Part shown: positions 29,083 to 40,219 of the stretch, piece after piece
Position numbering within the stretch: the first letter of the stretch is position 1
How the letters are laid out: each line of letters begins with the position of its first letter
Assembly: GCA_020746995.1 (NCBI GenBank)
Contig: JAGPXD010000002.1
Span: forward strand, 2,480,001 to 2,544,000
Origin: Plectosphaerella cucumerina
Lineage: Eukaryota > Ascomycota > Sordariomycetes > Glomerellales > Plectosphaerellaceae
Direction of reading: 5' to 3'
Length of the DNA: 64,000 nucleotides
Notes under the pieces: model-generated
What the model saw: the letters and a program-made list of their open reading frames with translations, nothing else
Told to the model about the DNA's origin: nothing
Databases searched by the model: none
Translations under genes and position numbers: made by a program

Positions 29083-30545
29083 TCATATCTTGTCCAGCCA
29101 GCCCGACGTGGGCAGGTCAAACTCAATGTCATAAGTCGTGTTAGCCCTGTTCCCGTACCCATCGGGCTTGTACCACGCCCACCGCTCAGCGTACTCCTTT
29201 TCCAGCGTGCCCAGCAGCATCTGGCTGATGTACTCGCCGATGACAGGGAGGAACTTCCAGCCATGGAAGGAGCCACCAGTAGCGAGGAAAAGACGGCGAG
29301 CATGTGGGTGAGGGGTGATGAGGAAGTCGTGTGTCGGCGTCGTGGCGTCCCTGTGATACCAACATGTGAGCCATGGCCAAACATGCTATGAAAGGGGGAG
29401 AGGCTCACCAGCACATGCGGAACTTCTCAATCTCGACACCGTCAACGTCCCTGCCGTAGAGGCCGCGCATCGTCATCAGTGCCCGCGCCTCAAACTTTGG
29501 CGAGAAGGAGTCCTCCCTCCAGGTGCCGTAGGCCATGTCCTTCGGCGCCACAGACATCTTGCTGGGCCCGCCGACGTCGCGCTCCTGGTTGACAAAGGCC
29601 ATGTCGCAGTTGAACTTGATGGTCCCATCAGCCGTCATGCCCATGCTCTCTCCTGCAGTGCGTCAGCCAAGCCCTTCCATGCATGTCTGCGGCAGCACCC
29701 GCAGCACGAGGGGACTCACCCTTGACACCCGGTAGCACGTTCTTGCAGACGGGCACGTTGGTGTACTTTTCCTTCTTGGCGCCGGCAAGGGTGCCGGTGA
29801 AGCTCATGGCGCCCGTGGCGATGAGCCGGTCGCCCACCTGAAGATCGGGTCTGTGGGGACCGCTGTCGAAGAGCAGAGCAGGGGTTCTCGCCCCGGTGGC
29901 GAGCAGAACGGCGTCAGCCTCCAGCTCTTCCCCGCCCTCGAGGAGGACCCCCCTAGCGGCGCCGCTCTGGTCGAAGAGCACCCTCTCGACGCTGCCCTGG
30001 ATGTACGTGGCCCCCGCCTCCTTGGCGGCCCCGAGGACGGCGTTGAGGGCCTTGTCGGCCTCGGCCCAGCCACAGTTCGGGTTGTAGAAGATCTTGTCCA
30101 GGTCGCCGAAATGCGTGTCGGCAAAGACGCCGTTGAAGCGAGTCCTGACTTCCTCAATGCCGAGCCAAGTGGCTCGGGAGTCTGCTCCAAGCCTCTCGTA
30201 TGCGCGGAGCACCTTGTCGCCATGGGTGCCCGGATCCGCACGCAGCATTCCCACCTCGTGGAAGTAGGGTGCGTACATGCCTTTCGAGTCGCGCCATCGT
30301 GGCATGGCTCGTAACATCATCTTCATGTACAACTCGTCCGCATAGTCGTCTCGAACAATCTTGTTCACGTCATGTGATGCGGCTCGTGTGTTGGCCCGTG
30401 GCGTCGTATCGATGAGCTGGACTTGCATGTCTGAGGTTTGCGCCAGATGAAGAGCCGTGCTCGCGCCAAAGTTGCCAGCGCCCACAATGATGATGGACTT
30501 GGCATCTTTGATCGTCGATGGATCCGCTTCGGAGATGACGGCCAT
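29083..30545 (-). CDS. FAD-dependent fructosyl-amine / saccharopine-type oxidase (amadoriase family)
   Basis: Three exons, 30545-29720, 29652-29409 and 29350-29083; phases agree; 445 aa. The N-terminus has the dinucleotide-binding motif IIIVGAGNFGASTALHLA (residues about 18-35). The segment SHDVNKIVRDDYAD matches the fructosyl amino acid oxidase and sarcosine-oxidase-like branch. The exon 2/3 junction creates RMCWDATTPTHDFLI; the Cys in this CW-D/A context is the residue that carries covalently bound FAD in fungal amadoriases. The motif GGSFHGWKFLPVIGEYI near the C-terminus completes the FAD site. These enzymes oxidise the C-N bond of glycated amino acids or related secondary amines, yielding H2O2. 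The C-terminus ends LDKI and lacks a clear SKL-type peroxisomal signal, which many family members have. Substrate cannot be decided from sequence; L-saccharopine oxidase is an alternative. Confidence 0.92.
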
Positions 30546-32816
30546 GATGGTTGCTGAGTGAGCAAATATGCGTAGAATTTGAGGTGGCTTTGGTACGACC
30601 AGGGAGGTTCGTCTATCAGATGCCGGATTGCCATCATGCTGAGCAGGGCCATGTCCCTTTTATAAGACGCCTAAGAGACGACGATGCGGAGGAGAAGTGG
30701 GATATGAAGAAGCGCGTGAGAGGCAGAAAGGGAGAAAAGGGGGGTGGTCAGAGAGCGAGAGTGTGTGTGAGAGAGAGGACGCAGATGATGGGTTGCCGGC
30801 GGCGATCCCGCCATCTGCAGTCTCTAGATGGAGAACGGGGTTGCAGGGGGTCGAGAGGCAACTTCGAGGCATGTCCGAACTCAATTACTCGGCTGCGTGT
30901 GTGACTGCCCGCGAGTTGTGCGTCCGTTGTCAGGAGCTGCAACCACGCCGCCCCCTCCCCTCCTCGTCCAACCCACGAACGTCTTGAGGGCCAGGGTGTT
31001 ACGGCCGTTCGAGGCAGGTCGTCGGTCGATGGTGCGAGGAGAGGACCGACCCGGGGAGAAGCGCGCTCCGCGTGGGTCGTTGCCCTTGCCCTTGTCCTGA
31101 ATCGCCGTGCATGTCAGTCACCGCAGCAGCGCAGAATGCCATGGCAGCCTGCCCCACCCCTTCTGGACACCGCTGCCGCAGCCAGCCTGCTGTGTTCTGC
31201 CGTATTCCTTGCTGCTGTTCCTTGCCTATTTCGTTCCAAAGTCTGCGTCTGTACGGGTTCCGGCGGCCGTGTCGGACGCGCGCATCCTCCTTCTGGCCTC
31301 GACTCACGCCCATGGCGCACATGGGCCATCGCGAGATGGTGCTGTGGCTTTCCGCCAAGGGCTCTCGGCAGTGGACTGACATGATGAACAGGTCCTCGAG
31401 GTTGTGATCACTAAACCCTGTAGGACAGCACGATAGCGTAGTTTTCTCCTCGTCGGCTTCTTTCCGTCGTCCTCGCGGTGTTCGTCCCGAGGGGGCGCAA
31501 CCAAGTTTCCTCTTTTCTCTCCAATTCGGCGCAAGCGTGACTCCTTCTTCTTCCTCGTCGGCTTCGTCTTGCAACGTGGCACTGCGGAGCAGCATGCTGG
31601 TCTGCGGCACAAGATGGACCGTCGTGCTGCTTTGGCGCCCAACGCATCTTTCGGGCCTCACTTGCCACCATCTCAACCCAGTCGACGCCATCCTTGTGCG
31701 GCAGCTTGGCCAACAGTTGAGAATGTCGCTACCATAGGTATCTTCCCGTAGGTGGTGTCCAGGCAACCGATCTCCCCGGGCTTGTTGCATGCAAACACGT
31801 TGGTGGTGTCCGTCTGACAGATGAATCATCGCCCCCGTGTGGATCGGGCTTGGTACCGCCGCGTAATTAAGCCGGTCTGGCCGGTGGCTGTGAGGACGGG
31901 TGCTGGCATATTTCTGCCCACCATGTCATACCCAAAACGTGGCTGATCAGAGGGTTTGTGGTTCGGTTTCGATGCGGCCGCGTTGCCACGATTCGGCGTA
32001 TGGGACAGTACCCAAGCTGCTGTATGCGCTCAACCGTCGAGCCGAAGGAGAGGCAAGCCGTGGCCCAAAGGTCACACGCGGGAGGTACCTGTGGCAAGGC
32101 GGACATTGATGAATGTCTAGATCCGCCGAATTACGCATGGCCCCGGAGGCTCGGGGGCGGTACAGGCCTTGTGCCCTTTCGGGGTGTTGCTGAACGGCTC
32201 AGACCATGTGATTCCGAGGCCAAGCTTGTGCGGGCGTACGATAAATGCGCTGACTCCTCGGTCAGACGGGGAGATGCAGGTGTTCAAGATGCCGGAGGAA
32301 GGGGAAGGCATCTGTCGGTTCCCTCGACCAGCAATGAAATTTGCTGGAGCAAGAGCTACAGACGAAGAACCAAGCGGACACGACCAGAGCCTGGTTGACG
32401 CGGATAATTTATATTCGCAAATGCCTGCCCTTTCCCATCATCTGAGCGGCCGGGTGGGTCAGCAACGCGCGCTCGCTTGACCGGTGAGTCGCCATGCATC
32501 TCGACCTCCCCAGTCAGCTGGTGCACAACGAGTCCTGCCCCTTGACCGGCGGCGAGGTGCGCTCGTGAGGGGGTCTCGCAATAGCCCAATCGGGAGCCTC
32601 CCCGCGCTTTCGCGCTGCTCTGGGGCTCGTGAAGAGGGGGCTGCTTCTGGTCTCCCCTCATCCGACGCCTGCCCGCTCGCCCGCTCGCTCGCTTGCTTGC
32701 TTGCTGGCTGTCAATGCAGCTAGCTGATGGCGCCTCCGGACCCGGGTCCCTCCCTCTCCCTCATGTGCAGTGTGAGATCACATCAGGCAGTGCGTGGGTG
32801 CTGCCACAACTGCCTG
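30546..32816. other. Intergenic region upstream of the oxidase gene
   Basis: About 2.3 kb between two minus-strand genes. It should contain the oxidase promoter and the 3-prime end of the C2H2 gene. The longest ORF (276 codons, minus, 30999-31829) overlaps three other open frames, has no domain and is not called. Near 32670-32710 there is a short GCTC/GCTT repeat (cgctcgctcgcttgcttgct). Confidence 0.5.
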
Positions 32817-33846
32817 TCATGATTCTACATCATGCTTGACGTTTTTTGCGTGCCTTTCCAACTGGTCTCTCCTTGCGAAGCCTTCCTTGTTTGGACATCC
32901 TTCGATCGTACACCTGTAAGGTTTCTCATGCTTGTCTATGTGCTGCCTGCTGAGGTGTCAGGGGTCTGAGCAACCCAATGCCGTGGGGAGCACGACTTAC
33001 CGGATCATGCAATGACGCACAAACTCGATCATGTTGCCGTTGCGGTCCACGCCTCCCTTGGTGCAGCTCTTGCCGTATTTGCACACGTAAGAGCTCTTGC
33101 CACGATTTGCTAGACTCTTCATGTCTATGTCCATTTCCGTGTCGTAGAATGGAGGCTCCAACTTGTAGACGGGGCTGGCGGGTGAGTCCATCGACTCCGG
33201 CGACGGGTTTGCACTGTACATGAAAGCTCCGGGTGGAGACATGTCCGACACGACGCTTCGGTTGCCAGGCCTCGATCCTGAGAAGGATTCTGTCCTGACC
33301 GAGGCCGAGATGGATGAGCGTGGGCTAAATCGTGGGTCCGGGTGAGGCAAGGGCCGCTTCGCCCTGGCCACTGCGTCAAGGGCGGCTCTGCTGACCCTGA
33401 GGCTCTCATTGAGCGATGCTGTGATCTCGCTGCGCGCAGGTCAGCATTGCTGGACGTCTACCAGAACGAGGGAAAGGGACCGGCCTGGCTTACTTGAGTG
33501 CGGTGTGTGTCTTGAACTTGGCGGTCGTGTCGACCAATGCGCCCATGTTGCCTCCTTCCACGAAACCTTGGTCCAAGGCGCGGTCAGCATTCTGGCCGTG
33601 AAAGCTGCTGTGAGCCAGCTCTTTGGCGATGCGCTCCACCATGCCCTGAAGATGGAGGATGGTCTCGCCAAACTGGACGATGAGGCCGGGATCCGTCATA
33701 TCGTTGCGGGGGGGCATCGAGTCCAACGCTTGGTCAAAGTGCTTCTGCACGACGGCGCGGATCACATCGGGCGAGTCCGTGTCCGGGGAGAGCAGAGCCG
33801 AGATGGACATGTGCTCTTGCGGGTTGCGGGGCGGGTGGGATGACAT
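32817..33846 (-). CDS. Small C2H2 zinc-finger protein with a short last exon
   Basis: Three exons, 33846-33494, 33429-33001 and 32913-32817; phases agree; 292 aa. The N-terminal half is helical and forms a probable alpha-helical interaction region (LIVQFGETILHLQGMVERIA; ITASLNESLRVSRAALDAVA). A disordered Ser/Pro stretch follows. The C-terminus has two Cys/His clusters: an atypical one (YVCKYGKSCTKGG, then IEFVRHC) and a canonical C2H2 finger encoded almost wholly by the 97-nt last exon (CTIEGCPNKEGFARRDQLER followed by HAKNVKH). Without that exon the protein would end at HCMIR, directly after the donor GTAAGT. A DNA-binding or regulatory role is inferred from the finger. I do not recognise a named orthologue. 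Confidence 0.84.
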
Positions 33847-34475
33847 CCTGGCAGGCTCGTCAATGGGCAGTGATGCCCATCGAGCCAGCTCGAGGTGATT
33901 CGCGCGCGTCGCACAGGACCGCTAGGCGAGACGAGACGAGACGAGAGACGAGGTGAGGTGAAGGTAGATGAGTGAGGCGGCGGAGGGCGAGGTGGGCGAC
34001 GACGGGGAAGCGTGGGCCTCTCGCGATTGCGCTAGGGCTCGCCGCGACAACGGGAGCGATCCTGGGGGCCGGGCAGCAAGCGGGGACGGATGACGCTTCG
34101 GAGCGGGCAGACTATACTGTAGGCTTGCACGAATTGCTCAGCGACAGACGGAAGATGGAGCGAGCCCGTCTTGATTGAGGAGCAAGCCAGCCCGGCGTGT
34201 TGTGTCGCCGCAAAGCCGTTGCGAGCGTGGGTTGGTTGTGCTGGCCAGGCGGGAAAGGCTGAGTGGGCCGGGGTGCTGTTTGTCCGGGTCACGTCTGGTT
34301 TGAGGCCCCCGGGCGTCTTCTCTGTGCTGTCCTGTCCTGCCCTTCCCGTCCCAGGCGCAAGGTGAGGTACGGTGAGGTGGGGGGTGGCGGACCTGTCCTG
34401 TCCTCGGGTGGTGTCCAGCAAGGAATGAGCCGCTGACCAGCCCAGCCCGCCCGGACGGAGAAGAGGGTGCAGCTC

Positions 34476-34510
34476 GGTGCGGTGCGGTGCGGTGCGGTGC
34501 GTTGCGTTGC
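34476..34510. repeat. 5-bp microsatellite (GGTGC)5(GTTGC)2
   Basis: Five perfect GGTGC units at 34476-34500 are followed by two GTTGC units at 34501-34510. It lies in the promoter-side region of the small C2H2 gene on the minus strand. Confidence 0.95.
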
Positions 34511-34719
34511 GCGCGGTCGGTGCGTGCGCAAGGTGTGGGTGTGTGTGCGTGCAGCAGTAGTAAGGCCAAGGCCCAGTCCTGGAAGCCACCGCCACCACCA
34601 ACTGGCAAAGGCGAGCGGGAGGATCCGCGGGATCAAGAATTTCGGGGTGATCGGTGATTTGGAGGCCGGGCTCCTTAAGTCGTTCCTCAAGTCAGGGCTC
34701 TCTTTCTATCGAGGAGATG

Positions 34720-34747
34720 AAGAAGAATAAGAAGAAGAAGAAGAAGG
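34720..34747. repeat. GAA trinucleotide microsatellite
   Basis: An imperfect GAA/AGA run interrupted once by TAA (gaagaagaataagaagaaga). Confidence 0.9.
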
Positions 34748-36944
34748 TGGCGCGGTGGCAGCAGTAGTAGCAGCCCTTTCTCTGATGCGCGGCCTCACTT
34801 TGCCTGGCACTAGGAGGGGTGCGGTTGCCAACAAATTCGATTCCTCCTTCGGGAGGGGGGCAGAGGCTCTCAGAGACATTGGGGGGCGTTGGTTGCCAGT
34901 TGGCGAGGGAGAACTGATCGCTCACTGGCACGGTGTTGACTCCGTTGACAGGCGGGCAGGACAAGCATTCTCGACCCCTCGTGGGCGGCCAATGGCAGGC
35001 AGCTGGCCTACCGGCGATCCCAGCGCCAGCTTTGCCAGATCTCCGAGGGCGAGGGGTCAAGTCCCATTCTTCCTTCTGCCATGCTCACGCGTCGCATTTG
35101 GCATGGCATGCATGGCATCGCCCCGAGCGAGGCGTCCAGCGGGCGGGGCCCTTGTTTTCTCAAAACGCCATCTTCGGCCATTTCCCGCAGCTGCAAACCT
35201 TCGATTCGTGTATGCGAGGGGAGAAAGGGGGGGAGGGGGCGCGCGGGTGAGCTTCCCGACGGAGAAGGGGCGCGCATGGCAAGGCTCTCTTCCGCCATCC
35301 ATGCCCTTCTCTCCCCTCCTGTGATATTTCCCGCAGGGAGACGATGAAGTGGCCAGGCCCCCGGAAGGCTGCATCGACGGCGAGCCAGCCAGCTCAACAG
35401 CTCGCGAGAAGGAGGGGGCCCATCGGACCCCAGAACAGCTGGCAAACGCTTGCTTGTGTCGGCCGGCAAACACCCCTGGTCCCCTACCACTCAGGGGCGG
35501 TTGGTATGCCCAGCTGCCCAGGTCAATCGGCGACAAACTGCACTCCGAACGGGTAGGTGACGACAAGGTCAGTGAGCTCCCGCGCGCGCCATGGGAGCCT
35601 GCATTCCGCGTACATCGCGGCGTCGAATCGCAGCTGGGCAAGCTCCCGGTGTGACGGCTGGCATTTGTCACGCGGGTGGAAGGCGGTAGAACAGAGTCTA
35701 TGTATTCGTAAGGGGGCTCGTAGCAGACACCGGCGAACTTCGTCGGGTAGTACGACGAGGGCATCGAGGGGCCGAGAGTGACGGGAACAGGCAGAGCAGA
35801 GCGGGCGGGACAATCGCGTCTTGGTCGGTTGCAAGCAACGTCGGGCGCGAACTGGCCATGTGTTGAGGCAGGTTGGTTGCTTGGGGCTGGATGAGGTGGC
35901 CAAGGCCACGGAAGAGGGCTGCGATCCCGTCGTCAAAAGGCATCCGACAATTTTTTTTCTGATCACTCACCGACCACCACTTCTCGCTTCATCATCCCTT
36001 GCCCTGCCCTGGTCATTCATCAGTTCTCTCCTGCGTCGCCGCGGTTGCTGTTGCGCGAGCATACTGGCCCTCGGGGGTCCCAGACAAACAGAGACAGTCA
36101 CTCGGCTGTTTGTTCTCGAACTGGCGCTGGGCGTGGACGCTTGCTTGTGCGGGGGTCGTACCTGCCTACCCTGGGTGACTACCCACGTACCTTCCGACCA
36201 GGGACTGTGCTAGTTCGTGCCTGCCTCTTCTCTCCCGCCGCCCCTTCCCCCTTCCCCCTTCCCTCACATTCCAATGGAGTCGAGGTTCTGACTGACCCCA
36301 TCGCAGCTGCATCGCATGTTCCAGACCCAGAGTCCCAGACCCAGGTCACTCTACACGCTCCATCTCCTTCCGCGTCGCTTTTCTTACCTACATGTTGCCT
36401 TGTCGGTGATTAATGGTAGTCAGGTGGTCGTGAGAGGAGTGTTTCGAGAGTCTGAGGCCCTGTGAGATACCTGGCCACGGGTATTGGTACATCCATATCC
36501 AAACGAGTACCGGTCAAGCAGTGTAGGCTTGTTTGCCTGCCCCCAGATCGTCCCTCGCTGCTTCCTCTTCCTTGTCCTCCAAGCACACTTGCAAGGTGCC
36601 TGACAGCCTGTCACGCCCCGCTTTCCACCCCCCTGTTGGTGTTTCCTCCCTTCCGAACTCCAGTGTCCCTTCCTCCTCCTGCCGGCGCGGCTTCCCTCCA
36701 TCGGACAAGCCCTCTATCGAACAGACGGGCAGTGTTGGATACTGAGGTACTGGTACAGCAAGGTACTAGTCCCTACAGTAGTAGACTGCAGCAGCTGAAG
36801 GTGCGGGCCGCGAGCAGTGCGAGCTGGATCGCACCTGCCATCGGTTGCTCCACTGTATTGGCTACTAGGGCGCCCACATCACATCGATATCGGCCACGCA
36901 TCGACGTGGACAGGTGCTCCGTCGGACCCGACTGTCACCTCACC

Positions 36945-36965
36945 CACGCACGCACGCACGCACGC
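36945..36965. repeat. GCAC tetranucleotide microsatellite
   Basis: About five tandem units of CGCA/GCAC within the C/T-rich leader region upstream of the gene at 37499. Confidence 0.9.
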
Positions 36966-37498
36966 CCGCCTGGCCCGCCTCACGGGCCCCGGTCCAGCCT
37001 CCGCCGTGGTCCCCGTCAGGTCCAGAGGTGTCCGAAATCCCCGTGCGTTTCCGTCTCACCACCCCTTCCCGTCCTCCACCTCCACCTCAGTCTCTAGTCT
37101 CCAGTCTCGCTTCATCAGCCTGGTCCCCAATCAATCAACACCGATCTTTGTCTCATCACAACCTCCCGTCTTCGCCACCCTTACTAGCACCCGTCTACCC
37201 TACCAGCTCGACCAGGCCTACCAGACATCATCCCGCGCACCCGCTTGCCGCCCGCTGCCCGCCCACTTCGTGCATGCTGCCCAGACAAGACAGCCCAGCC
37301 CCCCCTTGAGCTCCCCCGGTCTGCCAGCCGGGTGCATTCGCACACCATCAACACGTCTCGCCTTCTAGACAGGCTCTTGGGGCTTCTCCTTGCTTGCTGA
37401 TTCCTTTTTTCTTTCGGGTCCAAAGTTCCGGTGTACTCTCGTACTGGAGACTGGAGACCCGGCATGGGCCGGCCCTGTCTCGTCTCAGCGCCGCCCCA

Positions 37499-39899
37499 AT
37501 GTCGCCCCAGATGCAGAACAAACGACTCAAGGTCTCCGAGTCCTACAGCCACTCCGTCTCTCCGGCCAGCCTGCCACTTCTTCCGGCACCCTCTGACGTC
37601 TGGCGCCCTTCCGCTTCCGCTTCCGCCGACGGATGCTGCTCACCACATGCTTGTCCCGCTACCGACTACGCCTCCGTCGCCGATGGCTTCCCCCAGGGTT
37701 GGGAACACGTACTCCAGGCTCGTGTCGTCAACCCAGGCCATGATTCCCCGCCTCTCGGGCACACCAATGGCCTTTCTGCCTCAGCCACGACGGGTAGGTC
37801 TTCAGCCAGACATCAACCCGGCCCAGCCCGCTCATCATGACCCCTTACTTGAGATGATGACCAAGAGAGACGCCCATGTGCCCTCCCCTGGCGTCCCCGA
37901 TCCTCCAACATCAAGCAGTATATCTAGCTGACACCTCTAGATTGGCTCGAACGTGCAGATTCTGCTACCGCCGATCAGACTTCCCCAGGACCAGGCTCTG
38001 GAAATCACGATGCCATGATCCATGTAGGGACCCATCACGCGCCGGACCTCGAAAATCCCTTCGCAGATAACGCGTATGAATGGATATCCACTCTCAATCA
38101 GGCTCGTGGCTACGACGACGCCGTGGAGATCAACGGATATATCAAATGTCGGTTCCCCCAGCTGGCGGCGACCCGCCAAAAAGCCCGAATCGTGCCTGTC
38201 TTTGACGCCATCTCTCCTACCGTCAACCTCAAAAGGCCTCTCGGCCTGGTGAGCAACCATGGACCTCCCGCACCATCGCCCAGGCTTCACTGGGCAGAGC
38301 CTCCAGACCAAGCCCGCGAGCAACAAGAGGTCCCCCGCATGCCACCCGGCTTCGGCTTCAAACAGATGAGCAGACCTGACCGGCAGCTCTTCATGTTTTG
38401 TACGTTGGACTTCCCCGTGAAGCGTCACGCACGTACCTCAACATGGGCTGAACTAACGGACTACCTCTTAGATTGCACTGCATGGTGCGTTGGGAGGACC
38501 ATCCTCCCCACAACCAACTGTTGGCTGACGACCATTCCGTCAATGGCCGCAAATTTCCCTGGCGTCGAACACGCCATGCTTGCCCTCGCGGGCACGTACG
38601 TGCTTGACTACCTGCCTGATGATAGAGTCCGTCGCCGCTCCAACAATCACTACAACCAGGCCGTCGAGATGCTCACCAAGGCCCTAAACTCTCCTGAGAA
38701 GAGCACACGACGAACACCCGACAGCGAAGCGCTCGTGGCATCCATCGCTCTGCTCAACATGATGGATGTCATCTCTCCCGAAAGACGAAGGCCCAAGGAT
38801 CTCCCGCCTCGGTGGCTCGAGGGTGGCGAGGTCGCCTGTAGAATCCTCAGCATGACAGACGGGGGCTTCCGCTACTATGGTCCCAATGGCCCACAGCCAT
38901 CAACCAACCGCATCGCCAACACAGTCATATCCAGCAGGGTCGTCATTCTGGCCCTTCCGATGACCCCTCTCAGGTACATCGACCCTTCAGATGAGCGCTT
39001 CTCCTTCTTGTCTGCACAAGCGACCGAGCGCGCCACTCGCCAGATACATGGAGCCTGCGGCTGCTCTCCCCGCCTTCTCCAGAGGTTCGCCCAGATCACG
39101 GACATTGCTTCAATGCAAGAAGAAGACAAGTATCAGTCTGTCTATCTCTCATCGATGATCAAGAGAATGCGAATAGAGCTCCGCAACCTTCGTCAGTGGT
39201 CAGCCATTCCAGAAGAGGTCGTGTCCAAAGACCCATTGGCCCAGAAAGAACACGAAGGCTATCCATCCACAGAGGCCCTCCTTGAAGCATGTGAGGAGAA
39301 ACTTGGGGTCGGTCAGCATCTTGTAAAGGACAAGATCAGCATGACCTTCCTGACCGCCGAGGCCTGGCGATTGGCAGCCATCGTCTACTTCGAGTGTAGG
39401 GTGCTGAGGTCGGTATCATCAGATGAGTGCATTGCTTCTGGATCCTTGTATGCTAACAGTATGCAGGTTGCCCCGAAATCATAAGCAGGTCATTGCCAAC
39501 TTTGAGCTGCTGGCTGCGTGCATCCGCCTCATGCCAACGTCTGGCCCACTCTTCACCGCCCAGGCACCGTTCTTCCCAGTGTTTTTGCTCGGACTGATGG
39601 CCCCAAAGCAGCCTCCTACGCTTCGTCGTTGCGCATACGACTGGTTCGAGGCAGTTACTTCAACCTCATGCAGATCTGTGAGGACCATCAATCCCTTTTC
39701 CTGTTCGACCAACATCTAACGTGAGCAGAGCGTACCACCGGCATTTGAGGCAATGAAACGGATTCAGAAGTGGATGGATAATCATTTCTTCGATGAAGCC
39801 TGCGATGATCTTCCCGAAGTCATCGGCCATCGAAGGCCCTGGTGGGAGGATATTGTCCATTACATCAAAAGTGAGGAAGGAGTTTTGTGCCTTGTTTAG
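37499..39899 (+). CDS. Fungal-specific transcription factor (PF11951/ACR-2-like) without a visible Zn2Cys6 cluster
   Basis: Five exons, 37499-37793, 37941-38399, 38472-39408, 39467-39677, 39729-39899; every junction is in phase; 690 aa. The region from GFGFKQMSRPDRQLFMF through YCTAWCVGRTILPTTNCWL, GVEHAMLALAGTYVLDYLPD and NNHYNQAVEML, then LLEACEEKLG, to ACIRLMPTSGPLFTAQAPFF and PWWEDIVHYI follows the fungal_trans_2 regulatory domain typified by Neurospora ACR-2, a multidrug-resistance regulator. Most such proteins begin with a Zn2Cys6 cluster. Here the N-terminal 150 residues are disordered and Ser/Pro-rich with no CxxC pairs, and I found none in the other frames or in the 1 kb upstream. 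Intron 2 (38400-38471, 72 nt) has no stop codon, so its retention would also be translatable. Intron 3 uses a weak donor (GTCGGT). Confidence 0.86.
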
Positions 39900-40219
39900 G
39901 TCATAATGGGGGATAATTTAGGGCATCTATCTGCCTTCCACCACCTTTCCACCCTGCCTGTAGAGGGTTGTCCATGCGTTCCGATGCCGAGGGTACCACA
40001 TCCTCCTATGCATGCTTGCCCACCCGATCTATGTATGCTTCCAGACTCCCTCTGAGAAAGTTCCCAATTGTAGTGTAGACTCTGTGTCGAGTTCCCAAGC
40101 CGTGGTCGAGTCCCATCGATTACTGCATATCGGTGATAGCGGAGTCAGTATCGTTGGGGCTGTTCTCACGACCCTTGACCGGCCTGAGAAGATACTGAGC
40201 TGTTATCGTTAGCTGCGAA
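39900..40219. other. Short convergent intergenic region
   Basis: 320 bp between convergent stop codons. It should hold both 3-prime ends; no other feature seen. Confidence 0.6.

Larger units (their letters stand above)
33847..37498. other. Long divergent intergenic region with several simple repeats
   Basis: About 3.65 kb between divergent genes. It holds a GACGA-type repeat (33926-33952), a GGTGC repeat (34476-34510), a GAA repeat (34720-34747), a GCAC repeat (36945-36965), and a G-run cluster near 35219-35248. From about 36200 to 37500 the plus strand is C/T-rich and probably forms the leader of the transcription-factor gene. ORFs of up to 235 codons overlap on several frames and have no recognisable domain. 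Confidence 0.5.

Noticed and set aside
30999..31829. 276-codon minus-strand ORF
   Set aside because: Overlaps at least three other open frames, is rich in Arg, Ser and Cys without any domain-like pattern, and no splice structure improves it.
35057..35764. 235-codon minus-strand ORF
   Set aside because: Overlaps several other open frames; composition is Ser/Arg/Pro-rich as expected for random frames in this DNA.
37946..38040. Cysteine-containing peptide CRFCYRRSDFPRTRL, considered as a Zn2Cys6 cluster
   Set aside because: It is in a frame different from the spliced coding frame, and the cysteine spacing does not fit C-x2-C-x6-C.
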